DNA from: Nymphaea colorata
Lineage: Eukaryota; Streptophyta; Magnoliopsida; Nymphaeales; Nymphaeaceae
NCBI RefSeq assembly: GCF_008831285.2
Contig: NC_045138.2
Span: 34,629,934 to 34,693,933, forward strand
DNA: 64,000 nt
Direction of reading: 5' to 3'
The translations under genes and the position numbers were made by a program. The stretch's first letter is position 1, and every line of letters begins with the position of its first letter. The notes under the pieces are model-generated. The model saw only the letters and a list, made by a program, of their open reading frames with translations. It did no database searches and was not told the origin of the DNA. Positions 11,742-25,246 of this stretch are shown piece after piece.

Positions 11742-12491
11742 TAGCAAAAGACAAGGAAGTTGAACTGAAATAAAATAAAGAGCCAACAGTCGGGGGACTG
11801 CCAATTATAAAGGATCTGTCAATTATAAGGAGCAAAGGACATGCATAATGCTGCAAATTGAGGACAAAAAGTCACCATATATATGATTAATCAAAGAAGA
11901 GAAAAGGGAATGGGCAACGATGGTACCCGTGGACTCGACTAGCGATCAAACTTCCTTAAGCACCTACAATCAAATTATTGTTGACAAGTGCAATTGTCAG
12001 GCGGTCAACCTGCGCAGTAGATATGCATGTATGAGGCATTAATTTGAGCACTGTGGTGGGGGAGCCATGCTCACGCGCAGGCAGGATGAGTAATAATCAA
12101 GATTCTTGCAACACTACAATTAATTGATGATCCAACCTTCATTTGGGAATGAAATGAGAATACAGGAGAAAGAAGACGGTGGTATCCGGTGGGGTTGTCG
12201 ACATGGAGATCTAGTAGAGTAGGGGATGGCTGGAAAATGCCACACTTAGTGTGAAGAGACTCCACCAACCGACTACTCTTGTACTTCAATTGGCGCAAAC
12301 CCAAAGAGCACCACTTCTCTATCTCTCTCCGTCCTTTTTCCTTCCTTCCTGCCAAACCCACCATCAATCTGGTCTGGCTTTTATGTTACTTTTCCATGCC
12401 GCGTGTTCATTTTCCTACCAGGAAAGGAATGTGCCATATCTCTTTCTTTTTCTCTCTCTCTCTTAGTGGTGTGCTTCTCCCAATTTTTTTC

Positions 12492-12602
12492 TATAAATAT
12501 CTGTCCATCTTACCGCTTCCTTCATACTTCCCCTCTCTCTCACGTACACAAATTCGAGATTCTCTTCGGTTTGATCTCTCCGCTTGACACCTTTGTTCTC
12601 AG
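12492..12602 (+). promoter_or_regulatory. Promoter-like segment: TATA box, CT-rich leader and splice donor with no coding exon
   Basis: A TATAAATA motif at 12492-12499 is followed by a CT-rich stretch typical of plant 5' leaders. At 12602 the sequence TTCTCAG|GTACTT makes a good splice donor. No convincing coding exon was found downstream up to 16826. It could start a non-coding transcript, be a remnant of a lost gene, or be chance. Confidence 0.3.
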
Positions 12603-15600
12603 GTACTTCAATTTTTTATCCTCTTTACAATTTCTCAGCCGATAATGCGGTTTCTCTTTTATGGCTTCGCTTTGAAGTGAGGAGAACTCTTACTCTGTCG
12701 ACGTTAGTCTCGCGCATGCACATACACGTACACCAACACACATTTGGGGAAAATAGCGGTCAAAGGAAACTGCTCTCGATGATGCATGAAAGTTGATACA
12801 TACACTTAGCATACAACCACTTTCTTTTCAAGGGTGCTATCTTGATGGTATTGAAAAATATTAGTTTAGAATTATGAGTGCCATTATGAAGGTTAAGTGG
12901 ACTGGTAATTGTCTCTAAGCATTCCCCCATCTCCTCTCTCACTCTTTTTCTCCCTCTACCTCCATCTTTACTATTGTTTGTTGACATCTTGTCACTGTTT
13001 CTGTCTTGAATGGATTCTCATTTTTTTTATCGGCTCTCTCTCTCTCTCTCTCTCTCTACCTCCATCTTTACCATGTATAACTAATTAAAACAAAGATTTG
13101 ATGTCTTGAAGGGCCGGTGTTTAATAAGTTTAATGCAACGACGAGATAGATTCTGTTGATGGGGAAGGAAAGAGAGTTGCACGGCTGGCGGTGTTTGAGC
13201 TGCATCAAGCACTCGAACATAATATGTATACGCAAATTAAAGTATACACCTTCAAAATGGGCAAGTCCCGCACTTGCAAAATTAAATATCGTACAAGCGT
13301 TTCTCGCCGCTGGGAAAAGGCGAACATACTTTTTTCAGGTATTCCTCTTGAGTGAAAATTCAACAAGAGGAACCTATCTGCGGAGCATTGTAATCTCAAT
13401 ATGCACACCTTACCTTACCATAAGCTGCGGACTGCGGTTGGTCATCATCTTCATATTTTTGCCACCGGTGTTGGTTGCTGCATGCGGAACTAGCTATGAG
13501 ATTCCAAAGCGGCCGCCGGCCAGCTGGATATTTCTTCTTGGACTTAGCTACTTCCCAGAAAGGGCGGTTTAAAATATAACGGTTTAATTTCCTTTTGTTC
13601 CAAAAGCAGTAATTTTTCAGCAGCCTATCAGGACCTAGACAAGTTTGATTCAAGACCACCAGGAGGTGTGGAAGGAGTTGGATGCATTTCATGATGAGGA
13701 TGCCCATCGGGCTCCACCACTCGGACAATGGGTTCAGGACCATTAGTTCATTACTTTATTAAAATTCCAAACAACACGAGGCTTCTGAGTAGAGGCTACT
13801 ACTACTGGTGACCCGCCCTGCCTTCAGAGTATTAATTGCTCGATGAGTTTTTTTTCTAGTATTCCTCTTGGCAGTATGCGAAAAAGCACATGATCCTGAC
13901 TTTCTCGTCGTTTTAATTTCTAACAGGTACCCTTCTTTAATATTGCAGATCACCAACTTGTAGGTTGTCCGTCTCAATTATTTAAAGAGATTCACCATAC
14001 CTTTTGGGGGAAAACCCAGCGTTAGCAGATTTTCCACCTTCATCGAGTCACAGAAAGGTGTGTGCATGATCTTCTTCATCTCATTTCTTTCCTTTTCTTT
14101 CTGGAGTTAATGGCCATTGCACCACACAGAAGCTTTCTTTTTTCTTTTCTTTCTTTTTTTTTTCTTACCCCATGGTGAAACCGGGGGAGGACCACGAGCA
14201 AGTTGCTCTGTCGACCCCTCATGTTTCGAAAAGGGCACTCCACAGCATGTGTACTTTAGCTAGTTCAGAGCCAGAACCTTCCCTCTGCTTTCTTGCAATC
14301 AATGTGAAATTTGCATCCTAGAAGTTGTGGTGGAGAAACTACTGTATCTACAAACCCTTGTGACATTCCAGGCTCAGCTGTAAAAACCTTACCGTGCTCT
14401 GGCTCTCTTTCCTTCCTCCCGACCCTTCCCGCACCCCAACCAACCTTTTTCTCTTATTATTTTGGGACAATACCTGCGCCACATTCCAAGGAATTCAAAT
14501 AATTTGCATTCACATTGCATTAAAGGTTTTGATGCCACGCCCCACCATTCGGCTTCTCATCCAACTCAGCCATTAGAGTTGTAGTTTCTATGCAATGCCT
14601 TCTTTCTCAAAGGGGAGAGGGGGTGTTGGGAGGGAGGGGAGGACATGACTTTGTGTTTCATCAGAACTTGAAACTAATCTCATGTATGCGTAACGTGGAA
14701 GGAGGATAAGCTTAAAAAAGAATTCAGAAAAGGACGTCTTGCAGGAAGATCAGGAAACAAACTAAAAAAGCTTTTAGTGTCACGAAAAGTAGATAATAAT
14801 ATAAACAAAGTTGCATATGCTTTAGGAATAGGACCGGCATATTGAGAATGTTTTGCTTCTCTAAAATGTTGCAAAAAAGAAAAGAAGGTCGCATGGCATT
14901 ATTTAAAACATTTCTCGATAATGGTTGTGCTATGGAAATGCATGGATGAACGCCACTCAACTGAGACTGAACATGGATCGGACGCACGGCCAATCATGAC
15001 CCTGCCATGGGCCAGCAACAAGCTCATATATCTCATTTCATAGGCGCCATATTCACTCATGGGCCACCCTCTCATTTATTAGTTTGTAGCTGTGCCAATT
15101 GGATTGGTCATGTCGCCGATCGTTGGTGCAGTTACGCATAACTGATAATTGAGCGGGGGCCAACCTATTACTATGGTAGAAAAACTTTTGGCCTTCATCC
15201 TGCTGCATAGTCTAACTATAGTTTACATACGAAATAATAAGCTTGCTTTCAGTGGAATGAAGATGAATTTGGTTAGCACGGTCTAAGCCTTGTAAAGGTT
15301 CATGCTTACTGTGTTGCCGTAAGCTTGTTTATACACTATAGAATAATGTTCTGAAGTCCAGAGGCTTAAGTTTCTTCCAAATATTCTAAACTTCAAAATT
15401 CAGTGTCTCTCATTCCACATAACCTGCAAACCTGCCTCATCTCTAAACTATATGCTTCTCTCCGTCACATACCAACTTCAAAATCTAGAATCCCAATCGC
15501 CGATCAAGAAAGAGGTTCGGAAACTGTATAGTTCTAGTGAAGATGTTTTGAGAGGATTCTACGACTGAGGAACTCGAGATATATAGAATCAACTCACAAC

Positions 15601-16826
15601 AATTTGGGCAAGTGAAAACCCAAGACGACCAAATTCATATAAAAATGTCAATCCTTATGAGAATCATTTGGTTCTTCTACGGGCGCATTCTTCGAGAATA
15701 TCTATTTTAACAACAGCCAAATATCCCAAGTTCAAAGAACAATGGCTGCGAATGGCAGCAAAAGAATCCAGGAGAAGAGAAAATAGTAACATTACCAGGT
15801 AGTTGATCTCTGGTTGATGTATACAGTGACATGCACCCACCATGTAGGAGTGGGTGGATTCAAATAAAATAATTTGGTTTTTCTGATAATATTATGAATG
15901 TGCAAGGAGTTGTAGCCGTAGAGAAAACCACAGGCATGCAGTTGTGATACTTCCTGCATAATCCAGTTGTCTATAAGCCAATACAACTTAACTGTTCTTG
16001 GTAAGATCCCTGAACATGTCAAAATAAGTTGCACCGAGTTACAACCCTCTCTCGCTCTCTGCCTTTGAGAATAACATTCGACGAGATAATTGTTGCCATC
16101 TCCAGTAGAAGTTGAACGTGACTTCGATGTAAAAAGAGGCTGCAACCCGTTAGTTAGCAGATACATCCAGCGCTCATCATCCACTCCTGCCTCCCCTGAA
16201 TTCGCCTTGTAAATTATGGCTCTAATATGTCCACTTGGCCACTAGGAAAGGTACTCGTAAAACAGGTCTGTTTTTCTTTTTTGGAAAGCATGGAGCTGTT
16301 TAAATTTTGTTACCGGTTACTTATATGTGAAGCAACAGAAAGGCCAAAGCCAGTGCAGTAGTAATGAGGTTTCCGGGCTACCCTCTCTTGCATTTAGAAC
16401 CCTTTCATGTTTAAACCCCCCTGGGGTCCAGTCATAATGCTTATGCTCATAGGCCTCCCAACTTTTTCTAGTGAAGGGTCGCCTGTTGCAAGTAATAAAC
16501 GGTAATTCACGCGCCGTAGAGGTATAGAAAGGTGAGACTTATGTTCACATGGATGGTAAGCCTTGTGACAGGACTCTCTGGCTGGTGTAAAACCTCCCCA
16601 CTACTTTAGAATATGACACTCCACCGCCTATGGTTTCCAAGTATGAAATTCGACCGTCAAGAAAATTACGGCTACTTGAACTATTATATGTGGCACAACA
16701 CAGCCGCAAGTTTACAAATATCCATAAAAGGGAGGTCTGCAGTACTCTTGTGGTTCTGCAATCTTGTATCGTTTCGGTCTTCGAGTTAGATCAATTCTTA
16801 ACATTGCTTGTCTCTGCCTTCCATAG
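12603..16826. other. Intergenic stretch upstream of the gibberellin oxidase gene
   Basis: It contains CT-rich microsatellites, for example (CT)n near 13034-13058, T-rich tracts near 14128-14165, and only short unrelated frames. Mature microRNAs I know (miR156, 159, 160, 164, 166, 167, 171, 172, 390, 396) were looked for by eye and not seen. The last few hundred bases should hold the promoter of the gene at 16827; TATA placement there is not clear. Confidence 0.45.
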
Positions 16827-19800
16827 ATGGACTCCTACCCTCCATTCCAGAAGATGTACAGTACCTTATTCCAGGATCAACACAAGTTGAACCATGAGCC
16901 CGTCGTCCAAGAGTTGGAGCTGCCACTAATAGACCTCGATCAACTGAAAACAGGAGGCCGAAGAAGAGAAGACTGCTTAAGAGCTATTGGGAAGGCTTCA
17001 TCGGAGTGGGGCTTCTTTCAGGTTGTGAATCACGGCATATCCAGCGACCTCTTGAAGAGGATGAGGAGCGAGCAGGCCAAGGTTTTCGGCCTGCCATTCG
17101 AGAAGAAGGCCAACGAGAAACTCATCGACTTCTCTACCAACACGTATCGTTGGGGTGCACCTTCTGCGACCAGCCTTCAACAATTATCCTGGTCGGAAGC
17201 TTTCCATATTCCACTTACGAAGTGTTCAGAATCTAAAATTCAACACAACACCCTGAGGTACTACTTTAAACGACATTCCTTGGAACTTTTGTTTTCTTAC
17301 ACTTATATATATTTCTTTACTGACAGAAGAATGTTATATATGAATTGGTACGTGCTTGGATGTTCATATTCCAAACGAAAACGAGCTTTCTTGTGAATTG
17401 GTTTGACAATCGATCTTTTAGTTTATGGTTTTATGGAGCCTTTGCGTTCATCTTAGCAAAAAAACATGTTCAACCTCTTGACATAGGCTCTGCTAGTTAA
17501 AATTGAAGAGGTAGTGTTGTTCGTCTTTATTCTGCTCCTATAGGCACGTTAGCTGATGTGTTTTACATGGTGGGTATGCTCAATGCCTGTACAGCATGGT
17601 GGCAGAGTCGCGCTACGGAAGGTGCGTCCATGATTAGGGCTGAGCTTATGATCTTGATTCTCTGGAGAAAGCATTGGTGGCTCTCAGAATTAGCAGAGCA
17701 CCATGCAAACACTTTTTCTTCTTTATGACAAGAATCGATGGAATCCTTCCCTAGCTAGCTATCTCCTTTCTCAAAGGCCGACTTTTAGTTGTGCTTAGAT
17801 GCATGCCACGTTTCCTTCCTGCACCATTTATAACAAGAAAGGTCGTGCTCATATAGTTTTCCATATGTCTGTGTATGTGGGCCAATCAGGAAGCAGGCCG
17901 GCCTATTAAAGAAGACCACGCCACGATGGTGAAAAACTTGTGCCTAAGTTCCTCGCTCTCTAGGGCCACCCTTAGCTCTCTTTACAGAAAATAAAAGGGA
18001 AAAGGGCCTCATATTTCTCCATTAACGTCTTACATCGGTCCAGATTTCAATAGAATGCCAGAAAATTTCTTATTCTGATCTCTTACGTTCTAAAGAAAAA
18101 GAAAACAAAAAAGGAATTGTTGGAACCCAAAAGAGAAAATTTCAAACTGTAAATTAAAGGTGACTGTTTAGAGAGCATAGTCAAGTGGTACTACTCATTT
18201 GAAAAATTCAAAGAACATGGCACCAATATTAGATAAAAAAAAAGTTAGCAAAGGCGAGGCGTCATTCAGGACGAAGAACAAGAAATTAGCAGCTAAAGTG
18301 AAAAGTGGAATAGCATTTTGTGAAGATGGACCAGTCCCCATAAAATCCAAGATATACTAGAGACGTGAGCACAAGGCTCACTAAATTGTATCAATGGGAA
18401 TAGTGAGCCAAAAAAACAGTCAAAAAGTTCAAGCCTGAATTGATAACAACCACTGGAAGTGGTCCTGAAATTCAGAATGCACCTTTTTTCCAGGTTTGAA
18501 CTCAGATTCCCTTTAGTATTCTGCACTGCACGTCCCAGCGTGTGGACATTTTACTGTAACTTTTGGAGATTCACAATTCAAAGTGAGGTTTGAATTAATT
18601 GAGTAAGGCTGACATGTACTTTATCTGAAAACTTCTTGATATGCCATATGATCAGCCGATACATGTACCAACCTATATTATCTTATTTTTTTCAAGTTTA
18701 TATAAACCTGTGTGAGCCCCACAATATCATATCGTCAGAGGGATATATCATACCCTGTATATGCTCATGTTGATCCGTTATAGATAGGTTGCAGTTGACG
18801 ACGACGAAGGGCTTCGAAATTCTCTTGCACCCTTTCTTTAGACATGGCATGGGCACCCAATTAGGAATGTGATAATGCATGGCTAACATCCAATCCCAAT
18901 ACTGCCTCGACCGGTCGTTTTAGATCTTCTGCATTTGGACATTCTTGAACCAAGTTTGGTTTTCAAATGTCAACTAAATTTGTTAATCTCTCAGCGTTCC
19001 TTCAGTATTGATGATGTACGATGATTGTTAATAAAACTCCATTAAATGTGTTTTTAATCATTTTCAGAAGAACGATTGATGAGTACGCGGCGGCCGTCTC
19101 AGACCTAGCACAGAAACTGGCTCATCTGCTGGCAGAGAATCTGGGATTCATGAGGACGAGCTATTTTGCGCAAAATTGTGGCTCGAGTTCATGCTATCTA
19201 CGACTTAATCGATACCCGCCTTGCCCAATTGCTTCGGAGATTTGTGGGTTAATTTCTCATACTGACAGCGATTTCCTCACCATTTTGCACCAAGACCAAG
19301 TAGGGGGTCTGCAATTGAAGAAGGATGGCAAATGGGTCACGGTCAAGCCCAACGACAAGGCACTTATAGTCAACATCGGTGACTTGTTTCAGGTACTTAA
19401 TTTCGTGCTCCCAGTACGTCTATAAATTAGTATAATATGCATCGGCCTTGTTCCTTTTACTGATATCGGGTTCCTAATAATTGAGATCATGGTGAATGAC
19501 GTCGTTTGCCAGAAACAACTTTGTGACGCCTGGCTAAAAGGCTCTTGAATTGCAAAAGAATTCTGTCACCTTTGAGAGATCAATCACTCATCAACTCTAT
19601 GTTATATATAAGTCGCATACAATAGGAGGAGTTGGTCTTTAATTTAAATCAACAGGAACCTGCTATATTACATATATGGCTTATAATATGATAATCCCCA
19701 TCATGCCAACTTGGTTGGAGTCGATTGTTTTTAAGTCCAACCTTGTTTGCCAATCTAAGAGCAAAACTGAATTTTTTTTTATAGTTTTTTCAAATTTGCC

Positions 19801-20099
19801 TCACAACCTTAGTAGTCTATGGTGATGCTGCCATGCTTATTAATGTTTGGCTGTTTTTGTATGGGCAGGCATGGAGCAACAATGCTTATAAAAGCGTGGA
19901 GCATAGAGTGATTGCTAACAAGGAAGTAGAAAGGTTCTCTGTGGCTTTCTTCCTTTGCCCTTCCTATGATACCATTATACGTAGCTGCAGAGAACCTGTT
20001 ATCTACAGGCAGTTTAGCTTTGGGGAGTTCAGGCAGCAAGTGCAAGAAGATGTCAGGAACACCGGCCACAAAATTGGACTTGCCAGATTTCTTGCTTGA
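16827..20099 (+). CDS. GA2ox8: Gibberellin 2-oxidase, C20-type (2-oxoglutarate/Fe(II) dioxygenase)
   Basis: The protein has 328 residues from three exons: 16827-17257, 19068-19392 and 19869-20099. All junctions are GT-AG and the total is divisible by three. The N-terminal DIOX_N part carries WGFFQVVNHGIS (about 57-68). The catalytic part has LRLNRYPPCP, then HTD (H208, D210) and SVEHR (H264) as the iron ligands, and RFS (R274, S276) for 2-oxoglutarate. The segments RWGAPSATSLQQLSWSEAFH and HTDSDFLTILHQDQVGGLQL closely resemble Arabidopsis GA2ox7/8, which 2-beta-hydroxylate C20 gibberellin precursors and so lower active hormone. It should act in the cytosol. Nothing is broken; length and intron positions fit the family. 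The exact subgroup is inference from remembered motifs. Other 2-oxoglutarate dioxygenases are less likely. Confidence 0.9.
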
Positions 20100-20879
20100 A
20101 CTGACTCGCATAAATATTGTTCTAAGATAGCAAACTAAACTAATTCAATGCGTGCACGATGAGGTTCCAAGTTGGCAGGTTGAAGATGTGCAAATAACAG
20201 AAGAAATTGATCGATTAGCAGGAAAAATAAGGCTTGGTTCGAGTTCATGTTCATGCTAATTAGTCTCGTAGGGATAGCGAACATTAATGGCCCATAGCAA
20301 CAACGACATCGCAATAACGTAGATGTATGCCACGAGTATTCCATTGGCAGCTACAAGAATCAGGTGTCTGGCCTAATCTGTTGAGAAAGAAGTCGTCTGT
20401 GCAAGCCCTTTCTCATTGTGCATGTATTTGTTAGTTAGTTTCTTATATAATATATACATGTGTTTTCAGTTAGTGACGTATAAATTTGACGAACGGTCAT
20501 TTTGCGTGACCTTGGGGCTCTTCGGGCTCGTCATCTTTCGAGATAAGAAATGAGACTTAATATGTTATCATGTCGTCGATTAAGATATACTTATGTGACG
20601 AAAACTTTTAATGTGTACCTCTCGTAGTACTTACCAGGTAGCCATGACTATGAGCCGACTCGTATCATATGATATCGGAGGTGAAGTACATAGCTGAAAT
20701 TGGAAAGATTGATTGATCCGAGCGAACACTTGACCTCGAGTTTCGGTGAAGCATTCGCAACGACCCTTGTTTGAGAACAAGCGTTCCAAGGTCATCCTCT
20801 TCTTCGCCATTTTTCTCAAAAGTAAAAGCCCCCGTCACTCGGGAAGAAAAACATTGACTTTGAAGATTACCTTTCCATC
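20100..20879. other. Gap between gibberellin oxidase and BTF3-like leader
   Basis: This covers the 3' UTR of the upstream gene and the probable promoter of the next one. Short frames here are not convincing, and no repeat was recognised. Confidence 0.4.
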
Positions 20880-21067
20880 CTCGCCCTTTCAAAAAGCAGG
20901 ATTTCGCGCCGTAAACCTCCTCCCTCCCCTTCAAGTTTCCCACCGTTTCCTTCTTCTTCTCCTTTTCTAACCTCTTCTTCTTTTCCTTTCTTGATTTCCA
21001 TTCCGTTCGCTATACAACCATCTCTCTCTCTGCTCTTTCTATCGCGGGTCGACAACATTTGATCGAG
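20880..21067 (+). promoter_or_regulatory. Probable CT-rich 5' leader exon with splice donor
   Basis: A long pyrimidine-rich tract (CTCCTCCCTCC, TTCTTCTTCTCC, TCTCTCTCTCTG) is followed by GATCGAG|GTATGC, a strong donor at 21067/21068. The next coding start in the same direction is the ATG at 23913, which lies directly after an acceptor (GACACAG). That gives a leader intron of about 2.8 kb. A 5' UTR intron is plausible for a translation-related gene. The intron also holds a poly-T run of about 22 near 22679-22700. The link between leader and coding exons is inference. Confidence 0.4.
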
Positions 21068-23912
21068 GTATGCATTCCCCTATTAACATTCTCTTCCAAT
21101 TCTTCGCTAAATTCCGGAATATTATTGTTAGCTCGATTGGTCTTTGGAAACTCGAAATCAAGATTCACTCGGTAAATGCGATAGACTAGGATCTTGTTTT
21201 CGGTCCCTGCATTCCATTCTTGCGTTCTTCTGCGCAGAAATATATGCGACTTCTTTGCCTTCTTTAGAGTTTAATTGTGGATTACTACGTCTTACTTAAG
21301 TGAGATCATTCACCAGCTTAATCTTGTTTCTTATGTGAGAGATGACTCTGTTTTTTCCGCTTCATCTTGACATTGCTTTTTCTGCCATGCGCGACGTTTG
21401 TGGTGAATTTACTTCACTGATCCTGATTGGGTACCGTATGGTCCCTGGGTCGCGATCCAAACGTTGTCTTTGTTTTCCATTGGTTGGTTTTGCAGGAAGC
21501 AAGTGCAGGCCCTTGCTACCTTCTCGCTTTTATGGCCACACTTACGGTTGTTCATAGTTGATCATCGATATGTAGCATGTCTAATATTGATGGAAATGAT
21601 GTAGAGATCGGAAGCACATGCGGTATGAGGCTACATGCGTGTGACAATCAAATGGCTTGCACCCTTTCATGTCCATGTCCCGTTTGAGCTAGTCGTTGCG
21701 TCCGCGTGTTGCTAGACCTTGTTTGAGACACATTTCCCTGTTTGCAGCTGATCTTTCTTATTGGATATCCCTCTTCTTGTTTTTTACTGTAGTCGAAAAG
21801 AAAAGAAGGGGGTCCAAATAAGGGTTCTTTGAGCGAAGCAATTTCCCTATAACTTGCAAATAGCCCTTTGAGCGAAGCAATTTCATCAACTGTCATTGTT
21901 GATGAGTGTTGCCTTCCCAAAACAAAAAGGAAATTCTGAGGGAAAAGCCATTGCTTGCTGTGACCCTGTAGCCTGTAGGATTATGGGGAAACTTTTTACT
22001 GAATTTTCCTGAGATTTTTATGAATTTGACTTTGACTTATTCGCAGTTGTCTCTAGTGTATTTAGAGTGGCCAGTTTTCCGCACATACGGATGCAGGGCC
22101 TACACTTGCTTCAAGAGAGAAATAGTTTGAGTGTTATACTACTAATATAAATTTTAAAAGAAACATCTTTCATTCAGATCGTCTACTAGACCCTTATCTG
22201 TTGTGTTCGAAAGGATGCAATCGTACATTGCTTCGTATCGGCCTACAGCACCGTACACTTACTGCAAATATGTGAAATAGACAGTTAAGGAACTGCTGAC
22301 ATGAAGACAGAAGCTGATCATTTTACCTTGGAGATGGTTTTGATGCAAACCAAAATTTGTTAGGAGTATGGTCAACTTTAATCGTGGCCATAATGCTGTT
22401 ACCTGCGGCTAGCGCTGACCAACATGACATTCGTCACTTTACCAAGTATTCAATAATAAGCAATAAACCTTATGTTGTAATACGATTTTCATTCTTCTAC
22501 TGTAGCTCCTAACTTGATTGCCGTAACAAAGCCCTAGATGTCGAAAACTATTACTTGTGGTTGAAGTGTACCTAAGAAAGGTGACATTTATTTTTCCAAT
22601 GGAAAGAAAATTTAGAGAAGCTCGTTTGTTGGTAGTAGGCATCCGTCTTCCTGTATACTAAGAAGTTCACCCTCGCTTTTTTTTTTTTTTTTTTTTTTAC
22701 GATCCGCTTGTTTGTTAATGGATTGATTTTTGCTCATTTGTTAATTTTCTCTGTCGCTTTCTTCTTACCTCCATGTTTCTCAGTATTGATTTTGACGACC
22801 TCTATTTCTTGCTCGTCCCCGGCCATTTTGGCTTACTCAGTTCAGTTGCCACCTCTAGTAACTTTCTAAAACTCACTGCTACACTTCTACATCTCACATG
22901 CTTCTTGTCATCTTCTATCCTTATAACCAAAGACAGAACATTAACCCTTGAATAATGACAAGCAATGACCAGCAGTGGTGTCCGTTCAATAGGTCTTATT
23001 GCGGATCACTGTCTTCTCTCCACAGCTAGATCAGTATGGCACCTCATACCGTCGGTAGTACGGCAGTTACTCATGCCTTAGATTGCGGTAGGATGCAGAG
23101 GACTCCTGAAAATCACAAACACAAGCACGAGGCAGTATTTAGCAGGGTGTAGGATCCCCTTGGTGGATAAAGTTATTTGATACATGATATGAGATGCTGG
23201 CAAAAGACGAGGAGGGATTCTGAAACCTTCGAGGAAGTTAAGAATTTTAACAATCGAAAGGCTGTATAAGGCTCGAGATTTCGTTAATGCGGATCCATGA
23301 AGGATGATCATAAGAAAGATACATTGTAGGATCTTTTCCTACTTCTTCGAGAACCAGAACAGATGGAGCTTTACCGTCTATGATCACTCCCCCAGTAGAA
23401 AACTCTGGGATAGCACGCCAAGCTTTCCCCTACGATAGATCACGGTGGCATTTGAGCTTACGGCTAGGCCTTTAGAAATATAGATTTTAACCTGAGTCGC
23501 AACGGGAATGTGACTGATGCTTGCGATAAATAACATTCATTACCACGGTCTAGTGTCTTTTGAACGACCTAGAATTTCCTTTTTCGTGTTGATGAGGAAA
23601 ATTTCTAATCTGTAAAAAGATGACGGATAAATCGATAAACTGATTAGATGACAGAAGCATAAATAAAAGAAATGTTGGTGAAACCGTGAAAGCAACATGT
23701 TGCAGTGAAAATCTTCAGAAAATATGGAGGAGAGACAGGAGAGTGCACCTCAGACAAGTAGAGAAACTGTTTTGAGGAAACGATCAGGAAAGTACGTGGA
23801 AGTCTGGTGACACAAACCTTCTGCATGTTTATAACTTGCAAATAGCCCTTTTTCTTATTTTTACCCAAAAACGAAGAGGATCACATTCTTACACCCACTC
23901 TCTATGACACAG

Positions 23913-25246
23913 ATGGATCCAGAAAAACTTAAGAAGATGCAGAGTGCTGTGAGAACAGGAGGTCGTGGAACAGCTCGCAGGTGATCCATGCTTTCTGCAC
24001 TGCTAATGAACGACTTGATACGATGTTATGCTTAATGATTGCCATGCTCTTCTCAGATGTTTGGTACAACTCTGTTTTTCTGACAGTAAGAACTGTATCC
24101 ACCTGGCTTAAGGGTTGAACCAAAAGTCGTTCAAGTTAAAAAGAAGATCAAGTGTTTCCAACACCCAGGCTTGCATCTGCCTAATCTCCCGCTTAACCGT
24201 CATTCTGTCCCCAAAACAGAAGAACTTGCCGTTTGACTTTGTTTTGCTGTCCACGCTTAATTTAAATACCTGACCATAATCTTCAATGCTGTGAACCGTA
24301 ATGGTCAAGGATGTATTAGCTTTCCAGGTTGCATGATCATACATGATAGAGTGGATTAGTAGGGGATATTCTATCTTAATGGCCCCGTGTGACGATGGAG
24401 GGCTTATTGGTCCAGCAAAAGTTGGCTGAATACCAACCTGCGCTGATGATGATCAGTATTTCTTAAATCCGGAATTTCTTAGACGCATACTCGCATACGA
24501 AGTACGAACTCTCTCCAACACATACACGAGCACCTTTCTCTGATATCATGGATGGTGTCTAACAACAGAAAAAAGGCAGTCCACAAGGGAGGTCAAATTG
24601 ACGAGAAAAGGTTGCAGGGCATCCACAAAAAGAATTCGGCAGCTTTAGTTGCAGGTGCTAATGAAGCAAAGATCTACATTGGTGAAACTATCCTACATAT
24701 AGTGAACGCTACAGGTGCCTCTTTCTCTGTCTCTCTCTCTCTCTATCTCTCTCTCACATATCGTCTGATTGTGCAGTAAAACATTCTCAATCTGCCAACT
24801 ATCACGTGGTCACCGGCAGCACCCATGCAGAAAGTATTATCTCCTGCCAATTTGTTTAGGCGCATCAGCCATTCACATTTGATTGCTTTAGCTCAGTAAG
24901 GTCATTTATGCTTACGTGTTTGTTACATTTTCTGATTCACAGCAATGGCGGTTAATTGTCCGCAACCGATTGCAGACAAGCAAGGTAAAAAAAAAAAAGG
25001 CTGTCAAATGGTGTAAATATGTTGCTGAGCAGCATGGATAACCTTTCTGACTTGCAGGTGGCCGAGCACCAGCTCGAAGCACCTGCGCGCAGGCGTCAAC
25101 ATTACACTGCTACCGCAAAACTTGATGCAATTTCGAGGCAGGTTTTGAAGAAACAAATTCTGATGTATGTCTTTCACAGTGCCAAATGTGTACAGCAATT
25201 TTGCCAAATTCTAGTCAGGTTACAGCGAAAAAATCAGCTTCCATGA
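23913..25246 (+). CDS. Strongly diverged BTF3 / nascent polypeptide-associated complex beta-like gene
   Basis: Exon 1 (23913-23980) encodes MDPEKLKKMQSAVRTGG and so on, and exon 2 (24569-24714) continues RKKAVHKGGQIDEKRLQ. This is the N-terminus of NAC-beta/BTF3 with its ribosome-contact RRK region, one lysine shorter than usual. The rest of exon 2 and exon 3 (24777-24833) align without gaps to the NAC domain as I recall it: KIYIGETILHIVNATVKHSQ and SANYHVVTGSTHAE in place of the usual VxIQFxNPKVQAS and AANTWVVSG. Exon 4 is likely 24943-24984. A final segment near 25025-25246 contains MDNLSDLQVAEHQ, matching the usual DNLDNLKKLAEQ. Its frame does not join cleanly to exon 4, so the C-terminus is unresolved. 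NAC-beta pairs with NAC-alpha at the ribosome exit. The divergence suggests a pseudogene or a fast-evolving paralogue. Confidence 0.55.
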
